Source: an uncultured Lachnospiraceae bacterium (GTDB lineage: Bacteria; Bacillota; Clostridia; Lachnospirales; Lachnospiraceae). From it: 34,545 bases of DNA. Positions 23,113 through 31,794 of this stretch are shown here, piece by piece; positions within the stretch are counted from its first letter, which is position 1, and the number at the start of each line of letters is the position of its first letter. The stretch covers positions 1 to 34,545 of the forward strand of contig CAJUDH010000027.1 in assembly GCA_910584845.1 (NCBI GenBank), in the 5' to 3' direction. Below the pieces are notes generated by a model, which was given only the letters and a program-made list of their open reading frames with translations, did no database searches and was not told the origin of the DNA. A program made the translations under genes and the position numbers.

Positions 23113-24194
23113 GCCTGATGTGCCTCCTCAAATTTTTTCATAAATTCTACCAGCTTCTCCACGCCTTCCATAGGCATGGCATTATAAATGCTGGCCCTCA
23201 TACCGCCTACGCTCCTGTGCCCTTTCAGGTTCACAAAACCGGCGGCAGAGGCTTCCTTAATGAACTGGGCATCTAAATCCGGATCGCCGGTTACGAAGGG
23301 GGCATTCATCAGGGAGCGGTCTTCTTTCACCACCGTCCCTTTAAAAAGTTTACTCTCGTCAAGGAAATCGTACAGTACCTTTGCCTTCCTTTCATTGTAC
23401 TCTTTCATTGCCTTCAGCCCGCCCTTTGCCTTCAGCCATTTAAACACCTTCCCACAGATGTAGATTCCATATGCGGGCGGGGTATTGTACAGGGAGCCGG
23501 CGTCGGCATGGGTCTTATACTGGCACATGGTGGGGGTACCCGGCAGCACGTCATCCGTTATCAAATCTTCCCGGATAATGACGATTACCACGCCGGCAGG
23601 GCCGATATTTTTCTGCACGCCGCCATAAATCACGCCATATTTAGACACGTCCACCGGCTCGGAAAGGAAACAGGAGGAAACGTCAGCCACCAGGGTTTTC
23701 CCCTTGGTATCGGGAAGGGTTTTAAACTTCGTCCCGTAAATAGTATTGTTCTCGCAAATGTACACATAATCCGCATCGTCGTCAATGGCCAAGTCCGAAC
23801 AGTCCGGAATATAGCTGAACGTTTTGTCTTCGCTGGAAGCCACAGCTACGGCTTTGCCGTATTTTTGCGCTTCCTTAAAAGCCTTCTTGGCCCACTGGCC
23901 TGTGATGATGTAATCCGCCACGCCGTTTTTCATTAAGTTCTGCGGAATCATGGAAAACTGCAGGTGCGCACCTCCTTGCAAAAACAGCACCTTGTAGTTA
24001 TCCGGAATGCCCATCAGCTCCCGAAGGTCGGCCTCGGCTTCTTGGATAATGGTTTCAAAAGCCTTTGAACGGTGGCTCATCTCCATTACGGACATGCCAG
24101 TGCCTTTATAATCCAGCATCTCCGCAGCCGCCTCTTGCAAGACCTCTTCCGGCAATACGGCGGGGCCTGCCGAAAAATTGTAAACTCTTCCCAT
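23109..24194 (-). CDS. serC: Phosphoserine aminotransferase
   Basis: This 361-residue PLP enzyme transfers an amino group from glutamate to 3-phosphohydroxypyruvate. Family landmarks: YNFSAGPAVLPEEVL at the start, MEMSHRSKAF, FLQGGAHLQF near 71, DVSSCFLSEPVDVSKYGVIYGGVQKNIGPAG with the PLP lysine at 195, and TPPAYGIYICGKVFKWL. GAGGAAAAAAC precedes the ATG. It follows ilvB by 74 bases with no terminator seen, and overlaps serA, so serine synthesis is probably read through from the branched-chain genes. Confidence 0.97.
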   Translation of the reverse strand: MGRVYNFSAGPAVLPEEVLQEAAAEMLDYKGTGMSVMEMSHRSKAFETIIQEAEADLRELMGIPDNYKVLFLQGGAHLQFSMIPQNLMKNGVADYIITGQWAKKAFKEAQKYGKAVAVASSEDKTFSYIPDCSDLAIDDDADYVYICENNTIYGTKFKTLPDTKGKTLVADVSSCFLSEPVDVSKYGVIYGGVQKNIGPAGVVIVIIREDLITDDVLPGTPTMCQYKTHADAGSLYNTPPAYGIYICGKVFKWLKAKGGLKAMKEYNERKAKVLYDFLDESKLFKGTVVKEDRSLMNAPFVTGDPDLDAQFIKEASAAGFVNLKGHRSVGGMRASIYNAMPMEGVEKLVEFMKKFEEAHQA

Positions 24195-24268
24195 TGTTTT
24201 TTCCTCCTGATCTAAATGAAATTGTAGGGGTATGTTTATTGCAATCGCTCAATTATTGCCAGCCGATA

Positions 24269-26017
24269 TTATTGGATCTTCAAATCGGTCTCGTCAAACG
24301 CATCTTGGATCGGCGCCCCCGGCGATACCATAGGGTACACCTTATCGTCGCAATTCACTTGGCAGTCGACCACCACCGGGGCGTTTAAGGCCATAGCCTC
24401 TTCCAGCGCCGCCTGAAGCTCATCCTTGCTGCTGACCCGGAATGCTTTCGCCCCCATGGCTTCTGCCAGCTTTACAAAATCCACCGCGTCATTTAACACC
24501 GTATGCGAATAACGTTTGCCGTAGAACAACGTCTGCCACTGGCGGACCATACCCAAAACATGGTTGTTGACCACCACCTGGATGACCGGGATGTTGTAGC
24601 GTACGGCTGTGGCGACCTCATTCATGTTCATGCGGAAACATCCGTCGCCGGCAATGTTAAACACCGGCTTATCCGGCTGGCCTATATCTTTGCATCCCAG
24701 CTTCGCACCCAAGGCCGCCCCCAGGCCGTATCCCATGGTCCCCAGGCCGCCGGAAGTCAACAGTGTCCTGGGTTTACTGTATTTATAATACTGGGCCGCC
24801 CACATCTGGTGCTGGCCTACTTCCGTGACAATCACCGCGTCACCTTTTGTCATATTATAAATGGATTCCACGATGTAAGGCCCGGTAAGCACATTTTTAT
24901 CATAACGCAGCGGATACATGTCTTTCATCCGCTCCACATGGTTCACCCATTCGTCATGGTTCACCGGGTCCAGGCGGGCGTTCAGCTTGCGCAGAACCAC
25001 CTTTAAATCGCCGACAATACTGGCATGGGTACGGATATTTTTGTTGATCTCTGCCGGGTCCACGTCAATCTGAAGGATTTTGGCGTCCTTTGCAAATTTG
25101 GAAGCGTTGCCAGTTACCCGGTCACTAAAACGGGCTCCGGCTACAATTAACAAATCGCATTCCGTAATGCCATAATTAGAAGTCTTTGTCCCATGCATGC
25201 CAACCATGCCGGTATATAACTCGTCTGTGCCGTCAAAAGCACCTTTTCCCATAAGGGAATCCGCCACCGGGGCCTGGATCCGATGGGCCAGGGTACGCAG
25301 CTCCTCCGAAGCGTCCGCCAGCACCGCACCGCCGCCCACAAAGATAAACGGCTTGCGGGAATTGCGGATCAGTTCCAACGCCGTATCCAGGTCTTCCTCC
25401 CGGATAGCATCCGTCTGCCGGGTGATGGGCTCCGGGGCCATAGGGGTGTATTCACAAGAATCCGCCGTAACGTTCTTGGTAATGTCAATAAGCACCGGTC
25501 CCGGACGGCCGCTTTGGGCAATGGTAAACGCCCGCCGGACCACGTCAGCCAATTTGTTGATGTCTTTGACAATAAAGTTATATTTTGTAATGGGCATGGT
25601 CACCCCCAAAATATCAATTTCCTGGAAGCTGTCCTTGCCCAGCAGGTTCACGCCTACATTGCAGGTGATCGCGACAATCGGGATCGAATCCATGTAAGCG
25701 GTAGCAATGCCGGTTACCAGGTTCGTGGCGCCGGGGCCGGAAGTGGCAAGGCATACGCCTACCTTTCCTGTAGCCCTGGCATAGCCGTCGGCCGCATGGG
25801 CCGCGCCCTGTTCGTGGGATGTCAGCACATGGGTAATCTCGTTCTGATGTTTATAGAGGGCGTCATAAATGTTTAAAATGGAGCCACCCGGATATCCGAA
25901 AACGGTTTTTACGCCTTGTTCCTTCAGGCACTCAATCACAATCTCAGAGCCATTCAGCACTTTTGGCCCGGCTGCCGTTTCCGGGGATTGTTTATCTATA
26001 GGCTTGGTTTCTGACAT
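24269..26017 (-). CDS. ilvB: Acetolactate synthase, large catalytic subunit
   Basis: This 582-residue ThDP enzyme condenses two pyruvates to acetolactate (or pyruvate and 2-ketobutyrate) for valine, leucine and isoleucine. The catalytic Glu69 is in SHEQGAAHAADGY, the ThDP-binding block runs from GDGCFRMNMNE to VVVNN in the C-terminal third, and the FAD-binding middle domain is present. Length fits biosynthetic rather than catabolic enzymes. Start at the ATG at 26017 with AGGGAG upstream. No ilvN regulatory subunit gene is in the window, so it must lie elsewhere or be absent. Confidence 0.96.
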   Translation of the reverse strand: MSETKPIDKQSPETAAGPKVLNGSEIVIECLKEQGVKTVFGYPGGSILNIYDALYKHQNEITHVLTSHEQGAAHAADGYARATGKVGVCLATSGPGATNLVTGIATAYMDSIPIVAITCNVGVNLLGKDSFQEIDILGVTMPITKYNFIVKDINKLADVVRRAFTIAQSGRPGPVLIDITKNVTADSCEYTPMAPEPITRQTDAIREEDLDTALELIRNSRKPFIFVGGGAVLADASEELRTLAHRIQAPVADSLMGKGAFDGTDELYTGMVGMHGTKTSNYGITECDLLIVAGARFSDRVTGNASKFAKDAKILQIDVDPAEINKNIRTHASIVGDLKVVLRKLNARLDPVNHDEWVNHVERMKDMYPLRYDKNVLTGPYIVESIYNMTKGDAVIVTEVGQHQMWAAQYYKYSKPRTLLTSGGLGTMGYGLGAALGAKLGCKDIGQPDKPVFNIAGDGCFRMNMNEVATAVRYNIPVIQVVVNNHVLGMVRQWQTLFYGKRYSHTVLNDAVDFVKLAEAMGAKAFRVSSKDELQAALEEAMALNAPVVVDCQVNCDDKVYPMVSPGAPIQDAFDETDLKIQ

Positions 26018-26054
26018 TATCAAAACTCCCTTTCTAATCTTGGTAAAGATTTTA

Positions 26055-27716
26055 TCAGTTATCTTTCAGGACCGCCCCCCGGTCAGCGCTGGTAACCAGC
26101 TGGGCATAGCGCTTTAAGTAGCCGGAAACTTCTTTTGCCTTCGGGGTCCATTTGGCCCGCCTCCTGGCAAGCTCCTCGTCGGAAACCTTCACTTCAATGG
26201 AATTGGCGTTAATATCAATGGCGATCCTGTCCCCTTCTTCCACCAGGCCGATGGGTCCGCCGGCTGCGGCCTCCGGGCATACGTGGCCGATAGAAGCCCC
26301 CCGGGAAGCGCCGCTGAAACGGCCGTCGGTGATCAGGGCAACGCTAGACCCCAGCCCCATGCCGGCAATGGCAGATGTGGGGTTAAGCATCTCACGCATA
26401 CCGGGGCCGCCCTTGGGCCCTTCGTAACGGATCACCACTACGTCCCCCGCTACGATCTTTCCCCCTTTAATGGCGTCAATGGCCTCTTCCTCGCTGTCAA
26501 ACACCCTGGCCGGCCCTTCATGCTTCAACATTTCCGCAACTACGGCGGAACGTTTTACCACACAGGAATCCGGGGCCAGGTTCCCCCGCAGCACGGCAAT
26601 GCCCCCAGTCGGGGAATAGGGGTTTTCCACGGTGCGGATCACTTCCGGATTTTTATTTTCACAGCCCTTAATGTTTTCCCCTACCGCTTTTCCTGTCACC
26701 GTCATACAATCCAGATCCAGCAAACCCAGTTTGCTGATCTCCTTCATCACGGCATAGACCCCGCCTGCCTCGTTCAAATCTTCCATATAAGTGGGGCCTG
26801 CCGGGGCCAGATGGCACAAGTTAGGGGTCTTGGCGCTGATCTCGTTGGCAATGTCCACATTCAGCTCCACACCTGCTTCATGGGCAATCGCCGGCAGGTG
26901 CAGCATGCTGTTGGTGCTGCAGCCCAACGCCATATCCATGGTCAGGGCATTTCGAAAAGCCGCTTCCGTCATAATGTCACGGGGGCAGATATTCTTTTCC
27001 ACCAGGCCCATCACTGCCATCCCTGCATGCTTGGCCAAGCGGATACGTTCCGAATAGACGGCAGGGATAGTGCCGTTGCCTTGAAGGCCCATACCCAGCA
27101 CTTCTGTCAGGCAATTCATGCTGTTGGCCGTGTACATACCGGAACAGGAACCGCAAGTGGGGCATACCCGGTTGGCAAAATCCTCCACATCCTCTTCCGT
27201 CATGGTGCCGGCGGCATAAGCCCCCACTGCCTCGAACATGCTAGAAAGGCTCTTCTTCTCCCCTTTCACCCGGCCGGCCAGCATGGGGCCGCCGCTGACA
27301 AACACGGTGGGGATATTCAGGCGGGCCGCTGCCATCAAAAGGCCCGGCACGTTTTTATCGCAATTGGGGACCATAACCAGGCCGTCAAACTGATGGGCCA
27401 GGGCCATGCATTCCGTGGAATCGGCAATCAAATCCCGGGTCACCAGGGAATACTTCATGCCTACGTGGCCCATGGCAATCCCATCGCACACGGCGATGGC
27501 CGGAAACACGATGGGGGTGCCCCCTGCCATGGCAACGCCCTGTTTGACTGCTTCCACTATTTTGTCCAGGTTCATATGGCCCGGTACAATTTCATTATAG
27601 GAGCTGACCACGCCGATCAACGGCCGCGCCAGTTCTTCCTCTGTCAGCCCCAGCGCCCGGAACAATGACCTGGCCGGCGCCTGCTGCATTCCTGATTTCG
27701 CATTGTCGCTTCTCAT
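26055..27716 (-). CDS. ilvD: Dihydroxy-acid dehydratase
   Basis: This 553-residue Fe-S enzyme dehydrates 2,3-dihydroxy-isovalerate and its methyl homologue to 2-keto acids. Cluster-ligand cysteines are seen in VPNCDKNVPG and CPTCGSCSGMY, with the metal-binding region AVCDGIAMGHVGMKYSL and the C-terminal GRFSGASRGASIGHVCPEAA. Length is standard. GGAGG precedes the start. It lies 37 bases before ilvB and 191 bases after leuB; that gap has a GGTGAA/TTCACC hairpin near 27846-27865 but no terminator. Confidence 0.97.
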   Translation of the reverse strand: MRSDNAKSGMQQAPARSLFRALGLTEEELARPLIGVVSSYNEIVPGHMNLDKIVEAVKQGVAMAGGTPIVFPAIAVCDGIAMGHVGMKYSLVTRDLIADSTECMALAHQFDGLVMVPNCDKNVPGLLMAAARLNIPTVFVSGGPMLAGRVKGEKKSLSSMFEAVGAYAAGTMTEEDVEDFANRVCPTCGSCSGMYTANSMNCLTEVLGMGLQGNGTIPAVYSERIRLAKHAGMAVMGLVEKNICPRDIMTEAAFRNALTMDMALGCSTNSMLHLPAIAHEAGVELNVDIANEISAKTPNLCHLAPAGPTYMEDLNEAGGVYAVMKEISKLGLLDLDCMTVTGKAVGENIKGCENKNPEVIRTVENPYSPTGGIAVLRGNLAPDSCVVKRSAVVAEMLKHEGPARVFDSEEEAIDAIKGGKIVAGDVVVIRYEGPKGGPGMREMLNPTSAIAGMGLGSSVALITDGRFSGASRGASIGHVCPEAAAGGPIGLVEEGDRIAIDINANSIEVKVSDEELARRRAKWTPKAKEVSGYLKRYAQLVTSADRGAVLKDN

Positions 27717-27907
27717 TTTTCCTCCATTCTGTGCGCGTTTTCCAACACAGGCCGGTATCGGCGCCCTATTTGCCTACCACCCTTTCCCGTCCTGCGCGCA
27801 CTTCCCAATATTGTATGCCCGCTTTATTGGGTACACAGGTATCGGTGAACGTTTTTTCACCCTTACCCCTTTTTACTTCCTGCCGGCGCATTGCCCCTTT
27901 AACGGCT

Positions 27908-29005
27908 TTAGGCGGACGGCCCTTTTATACGCCCGGCAATGAAGCTCCCCATCTGGGCAGTCCCTATTTCCTTTCCGCCGACCGACATAATGTCTTTCGT
28001 GCGGTATCCTTCGGACAGCACTTGCTGTACCGCCGCCTCAACGGCGTCTGCCTCTTTGTCCAAATCAAAGGAATAGCGCAGCATCATAGCTGCCGAAAGG
28101 ATCGTGGCAATGGGATTGGCCACGTCTTTGCCGGCAATATCCGGCGCGGAGCCGTGGCTGGGCTCATACATGCCAAACTTTGCCTCATTCAGGCTGGCAG
28201 ATGGCAGCATGCCAATGGATCCGGTAATCATACTGGCTTCGTCAGACAAAATATCGCCAAACATATTCTCCGTCAATACCACGTCAAACTGCCCGGGATC
28301 CATAACCAGCTGCATTGCGCAGTTGTCCACCAGCATATGTGCAAGCTTCACCTCTGGATAGCCCTTGGCCACCTCCTCCACGACTTTCCTCCACAGGCGG
28401 GAAGAATCCAAAACATTGGCCTTATCTACGCTGACCACCTGCCCGCGCCGCTTCCCGGCGATCTCGAAAGCCTTAACGGCGATCCGGCGTATCTCGTTTT
28501 CATTGTAAGTCAGGGTATCCGTCGCCTGCATCACGCCATCCACCATTTTTGTATGCCGCTCCCCGAAATAGAGCCCACCGGTAAGTTCCCTCATAATCAC
28601 CAGGTCAAAACCGCCGCCAATAATCTCCTTTTTCAAAGGGCAGGCATCTGCCAGTTCCTGGTACAAGTATGCCGGGCGGATGTTGGCAAACAGGTTAAGG
28701 CCCTTGCGGATGGCTAAAAGGCCTGCTTCCGGCCTTAAATCCGGGGCCACGTCATACCAGCGGGAATTCCCCACATCGCCCCCTACGGCGCCCAGCAAAA
28801 CGGCATCGCTTTGGCGGGCCGCCTCCAGGGCCTCATCGGTCAGAGGCACGCCATAGGCGTCAATGGAGCAGCCCCCCATCAAAATCTCCGTGTACTGGAA
28901 AGAATGCCCAAATGCGCTTCCTACCTTATCTAATACCTTACATGCTTCCCGGACAATCTCCGGACCGATTCCGTCCCCGGGAATCGTAACGATTTTACCA
29001 ACCAT
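27908..29005 (-). CDS. leuB: 3-isopropylmalate dehydrogenase
   Basis: This 365-residue NAD-dependent enzyme makes the leucine precursor 2-ketoisocaproate. Motifs: IPGDGIGPEIV at the start, LLGAVGGDVG near 70, LRPEAGLLAIRKGLNLFANIRPA, RELTGGLYFG with the substrate-specific residues of IPMDH rather than ICDH, and the NAD site PSHGSAPDIAGKDVANPIATI. The ATG at 29005 has GGAAGG upstream; an in-frame ATG at 29089 lies in the leader. It is the first gene of the leuB-ilvD-ilvB unit. No leuA or leuCD occurs in the window. Confidence 0.97.
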   Translation of the reverse strand: MVGKIVTIPGDGIGPEIVREACKVLDKVGSAFGHSFQYTEILMGGCSIDAYGVPLTDEALEAARQSDAVLLGAVGGDVGNSRWYDVAPDLRPEAGLLAIRKGLNLFANIRPAYLYQELADACPLKKEIIGGGFDLVIMRELTGGLYFGERHTKMVDGVMQATDTLTYNENEIRRIAVKAFEIAGKRRGQVVSVDKANVLDSSRLWRKVVEEVAKGYPEVKLAHMLVDNCAMQLVMDPGQFDVVLTENMFGDILSDEASMITGSIGMLPSASLNEAKFGMYEPSHGSAPDIAGKDVANPIATILSAAMMLRYSFDLDKEADAVEAAVQQVLSEGYRTKDIMSVGGKEIGTAQMGSFIAGRIKGPSA

Positions 29006-29049
29006 GCTTTCCTTCCCCTTCCCTCCGTTCTTCACAGGCCCGCCGAAAA

Positions 29050-29071
29050 GGCGCCCCTGATGCCCGGCGCC
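29050..29071 (-). promoter_or_regulatory. Attenuator-like hairpin in the leuB leader
   Basis: GGCGCC, ten bases, GGCGCC, then TTTT on the minus strand, in the untranslated leader between promoter and leuB. A second stem (GCTGCCA / TGGCAGC, 29093-29113) precedes it. This could be a leader terminator, but the T run is short and no T-box motif or leucine-rich leader peptide was found. Confidence 0.4.
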
Positions 29072-29128
29072 GTAAACGCCCATGGGCACGAAGCTGCCAT
29101 CCTACCTGGCAGCCACGCAGTTCCTTAC

Positions 29129-29157
29129 ATATTATCGCATTTGATTCCTTTTTTCAA
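29129..29157 (-). promoter_or_regulatory. Promoter of the leuB-ilvD-ilvB unit
   Basis: TTGAAA, 17 bases, TAATAT on the minus strand; predicted start near 29122, leader of about 115 bases. It may also drive serC-serA-DUF1015, as no terminator was seen between. Confidence 0.65.
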
Positions 29158-29207
29158 CATTTGACGGGGAATTTATTTAGAAAATATATACGAGATTGGA
29201 ATTTATT

Positions 29208-29624
29208 CTATAACCTGGAGTTATTTGTGGCATTCAGCCACATAGCTTCTTGCAATAAGCAAATAGGGTTCCATTGGCAGCCCCCGCAAATCCCACTTCG
29301 TTTATGGGCCTTCAAGACCTTGCTGCCAACTTTATCGGAAAATTCTTTCCATGTCAATACGGCGCCCGGCTGCAAACCACACAGCTCTAACACCTGGTTG
29401 TCGTAACCGGCCACCTGCCCCGGCTTATGGCACTGCCCTTCCTGGTTGTTCGGGCAGTAAAGGCAGACCTGGTCTGTATCGTTGACGACCCGGATCCAAG
29501 GGTTCCCTTCCAGCTGCCTCTTTATCTTTTCCATGTGGCCCACAAATTCATGGCTATAGCCTTTTCCCTCAAAAAAAGCAAAGCACATGCCATGATGTGC
29601 CCGGATCGTAAAAACCGCTTCCAT
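29208..29624 (-). CDS. DUF1284-family cysteine-rich protein
   Basis: This 138-residue soluble protein of the DUF1284 family starts IRAHHGMCFAFFEGKGYS, the family hallmark. Cysteines are clustered: CLYCPNNQEGQC (C-x2-C-x7-C), a lone Cys in ELCGL, and CGGCQWNPIC (C-x2-C-x5-C) near the C terminus. Such spacing suggests a metal or Fe-S centre, but no function is established that I know of. The ATG at 29624 has AAAGGG at good spacing. It lies 162 bases after bioY, probably the same transcript; the gap holds palindromes around TTTGCCGGCAAA but no terminator with T run. Confidence 0.82.
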   Translation of the reverse strand: MEAVFTIRAHHGMCFAFFEGKGYSHEFVGHMEKIKRQLEGNPWIRVVNDTDQVCLYCPNNQEGQCHKPGQVAGYDNQVLELCGLQPGAVLTWKEFSDKVGSKVLKAHKRSGICGGCQWNPICLLQEAMWLNATNNSRL

Positions 29625-29786
29625 ATTCTGCATCCCTTTCAAAAGACATATTTCAGACCCTGCCTTGCCCGGGCGCCTTTCGCTGTACCTGCCGGCAAAA
29701 GCGCCCACGGCAAAGGAGCTGCATATCCGCCTTTGGAGGCGCCACAGCAAAGGGCCGTCCCCTTTGCCGGCAAAAGGCAACGGCGG

Positions 29787-30341
29787 CTACAGGCGTATGG
29801 CTTTCTCCAGCCTTTTCGTAACCACCAGGGCCAGCCCTATTTTTAGGAGGTCCGGAATTAAATAAGGGATAACGCACATCCCCAGCGCCGCCCCCAGTCC
29901 GATGGCCCCCGATTTCCTGGCATAAACTACCATAAACCAGGCAGTTCCAAACAGATAGCAGACTGCCAGGGCCAATACCATGGAAACCGCCAGCACCCAA
30001 ACCTTTTTCCCGGGGATTTTTTCCATAGCCCACATAACCATCATAGAAAAAATGTATCCGATTATGTATCCTCCGGTAGTTCCGAAAAGCACGCCGGCCC
30101 CGCCACTGAACCCGGCAAATACCGGCACGCCCACAGCCCCCATCAGTATATAGACCAGGAGGGCCACCGTCCCCCGTTTCCCCCCAAGCACCCCGCCTGT
30201 CAGGCATAAACCAAAAGTCTGCATGGTAAACGGGATGGCCGTGGGAATGGAAATCCAGGAACAAATGGCCATCAATACGGCAAATACCGCAATATAAGCC
30301 ATATCATAGGTTTTACTTTTTGCCGCTGCCGCCGTCGTCAT
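29787..30341 (-). CDS. bioY: Biotin transporter substrate-binding subunit BioY
   Basis: This 184-residue membrane protein of the ECF-transporter S-component type takes up biotin. Hydrophobic segments cover most of the length; the family block GVPVFAGFSGGAGVLFGTTGGYIIGY lies near residue 75, preceded by TMQTFGLCLTGGVLGGKRG. The ATG at 30341 has AGGAGGG upstream. A BirA operator overlaps its promoter, which independently supports the biotin role. No ECF ATPase (EcfA/EcfT) is adjacent, so it would use a shared module encoded elsewhere or work alone. Confidence 0.95.
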   Translation of the reverse strand: MTTAAAAKSKTYDMAYIAVFAVLMAICSWISIPTAIPFTMQTFGLCLTGGVLGGKRGTVALLVYILMGAVGVPVFAGFSGGAGVLFGTTGGYIIGYIFSMMVMWAMEKIPGKKVWVLAVSMVLALAVCYLFGTAWFMVVYARKSGAIGLGAALGMCVIPYLIPDLLKIGLALVVTKRLEKAIRL

Positions 30342-30388
30342 ATCATATCCCTCCTGATTTTTCCTTAATTTCATTTTTGTACAAGGGG

Positions 30389-30417
30389 AATATAACATTT
30401 TTATTTCCAATTGTCAA
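30389..30417 (-). promoter_or_regulatory. Promoter of bioY
   Basis: TTGACA, 17 bases, TATATT on the minus strand. Its -35 box lies inside the proximal half of the BirA operator. Confidence 0.85.
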
Positions 30418-30442
30418 CCATAATTTCTTTTTTGGTTTACAA
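30411..30442 (-). promoter_or_regulatory. BirA operator of bioY
   Basis: TTGTAAACC, 14 bases, GGTTGACAA on the minus strand: the long inverted repeat bound by the biotin repressor BirA in Firmicutes, with one mismatch between arms. Since the second arm overlaps the -35 box, biotinyl-AMP-loaded BirA would shut the promoter. Confidence 0.9.
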
Positions 30443-30558
30443 TTGTCCGGAGCCTTTTTCTGACCGGTAACTTAAATTATGCAGGAACGGTTTCGCTGAT
30501 ACAAAACAGCGGCTTCCTCATGCATCCGCTTCCCCGCCCCGATGGGGAAACCTACTTT

Positions 30559-30885
30559 TTATAACTCGTCTTCCCCCACCAATTCATCATATTCTTGTTC
30601 ATCCAGCAGCTCGTCAAAAGCATCGGCTACCAATTCATATTCGTCGTCGTCCTCAATATTCTCCAGGCTTGGGTTCCCTTTCCCGTCTTCTGAGTAACGG
30701 TACAGGTAAACCTCGCCCTCTTCAAACTCATCCCCGTCCATGGGAAGCAAGGCAATATATTCCCTCTGGCCTGCTTCAAAAATGGTCAGAACCACACATT
30801 CCAGCTCGCTGCCGTCATCCAGGTTCAGCGTGACGGTTACCTCTTCCTGCTCCATTTCCTGATCTACCTTAGTCTTTTCTCCCAT
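30559..30885 (-). CDS. DUF1292-family acidic protein
   Basis: This 108-residue protein is typical of DUF1292 (YrzB-like) proteins of Firmicutes: VTLNLDDGSELECVVLTIFEAGQREYIALLP, then EGEVYLYRYSED, and a very acidic C-terminal third (DDDEYELVADAFDELLDEQEYDEL). The family is conserved and of unknown function, often near ruvX/yrrK, which is not in this window. AGGAG precedes the ATG. It lies in a separate unit between cobO-type and bioY genes; a weak TTGATT-17-TAAAGT promoter may lie near 31005-31033. Confidence 0.88.
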   Translation of the reverse strand: MGEKTKVDQEMEQEEVTVTLNLDDGSELECVVLTIFEAGQREYIALLPMDGDEFEEGEVYLYRYSEDGKGNPSLENIEDDDEYELVADAFDELLDEQEYDELVGEDEL

Positions 30886-31068
30886 CTCTTTGGCTCCTTT
30901 TTATCTGTGAAATTTTCTATCCTCTATGGACAAGGAATCGGTGGCGCACTCCCCTTCGCCCCGGGCGCCCTTATCCGAAAAAGGCAACATGCTATAGGGA
31001 CACTTTATCAAATTGCCATTACAAAATCAAGATAATTTTCCGTTTTTTCCAAAAAATGTTACCTTCTT

Positions 31069-31590
31069 TTAATATTCAACCCCTTCCCTTGCCGCCACCC
31101 CCCGGGTAAAGGGATGTTTCACCATCTGAATTTCCGACACATAATCGGCCAACGTTAAAAGCCTTTTTGAAGGCCCGCGCCCAGTCATGGCCACCTCTAA
31201 ATTTTCCGGACGGCGCTCCAGGAAAGAGGCAACGTCTGCCTCCCTCACCATGCCATAGTTGCAGGCCGCCATAATTTCATCCAGGATCAGCACATCATAG
31301 CCCCCTTCCCGGACCTTCTCGCAGGCTTTCTCAAAATAGCCCTGGTACCAGGCGGCCGCCTCGGCTTTTTGCCCCGGGGACATCTGGGAAACAAAACCAA
31401 ACTCCCGGCCACAAGGTTCCACCTCTATCCCCGGGACATGGCGCAATGCCGATACCTCCCCGGAATCCTCGGTTTTTAAAAACCGGACCATCAACACCTT
31501 CTTGCCCCGGCCCGCCGCCCGGAGGGCCAGCCCTAAAGAAGCCGAAGTCTTGCCTTTCCCGTCACCACAATAAATATGGACACACCCCAT
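31069..31590 (-). CDS. Corrinoid (cob(I)alamin / cob(I)yrinate) adenosyltransferase, CobO/BtuR type
   Basis: This 173-residue P-loop enzyme transfers the 5'-deoxyadenosyl group of ATP to cobalt(I) corrinoids. The P-loop GDGKGKTS is at 9-16, followed by VLMVRFLKT, VLILDEIMAACNYG and MTGRGPSKRLLTLADYVSEI, all family landmarks. Length is slightly shorter than E. coli BtuR (196), as usual in Firmicutes. The ATG at 31590 has GGAGGGGG upstream. It is not part of a cobalamin operon here. It is the last clearly chromosomal gene before the mobile-element remnants. Confidence 0.93.
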   Translation of the reverse strand: MGCVHIYCGDGKGKTSASLGLALRAAGRGKKVLMVRFLKTEDSGEVSALRHVPGIEVEPCGREFGFVSQMSPGQKAEAAAWYQGYFEKACEKVREGGYDVLILDEIMAACNYGMVREADVASFLERRPENLEVAMTGRGPSKRLLTLADYVSEIQMVKHPFTRGVAAREGVEY

Positions 31591-31794
31591 ATTCCCCCTC
31601 CTTCCATCCATTCCATATATTATACTTTATTTGCCCGGCAATGGGAATCCCCCAATGCGGTGGGGCCGGCAGCATAAACACGGCAAAGCTATCTATCGCA
31701 AAAGGTACCTCTATTACCTTAACCGTAGCCGGCTCCAGCCGGAAACCGTAGGGGGCCTGCCCGCTCATGTGGAAGCCTTTATGTTCATATTGGG

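Noticed and set aside
26283..27668. 461-codon plus-strand frame opposite ilvD
   Set aside because: Shadow of the ilvD coding strand, His-rich and without a family match; ilvD is certain.
27717..27907. Possible T-box leader ahead of ilvD (AAGGGTGGTA on the minus strand near 27776-27785)
   Set aside because: The match stops before the ACCGCG part; no specifier stem or following terminator was found, so it is probably chance.
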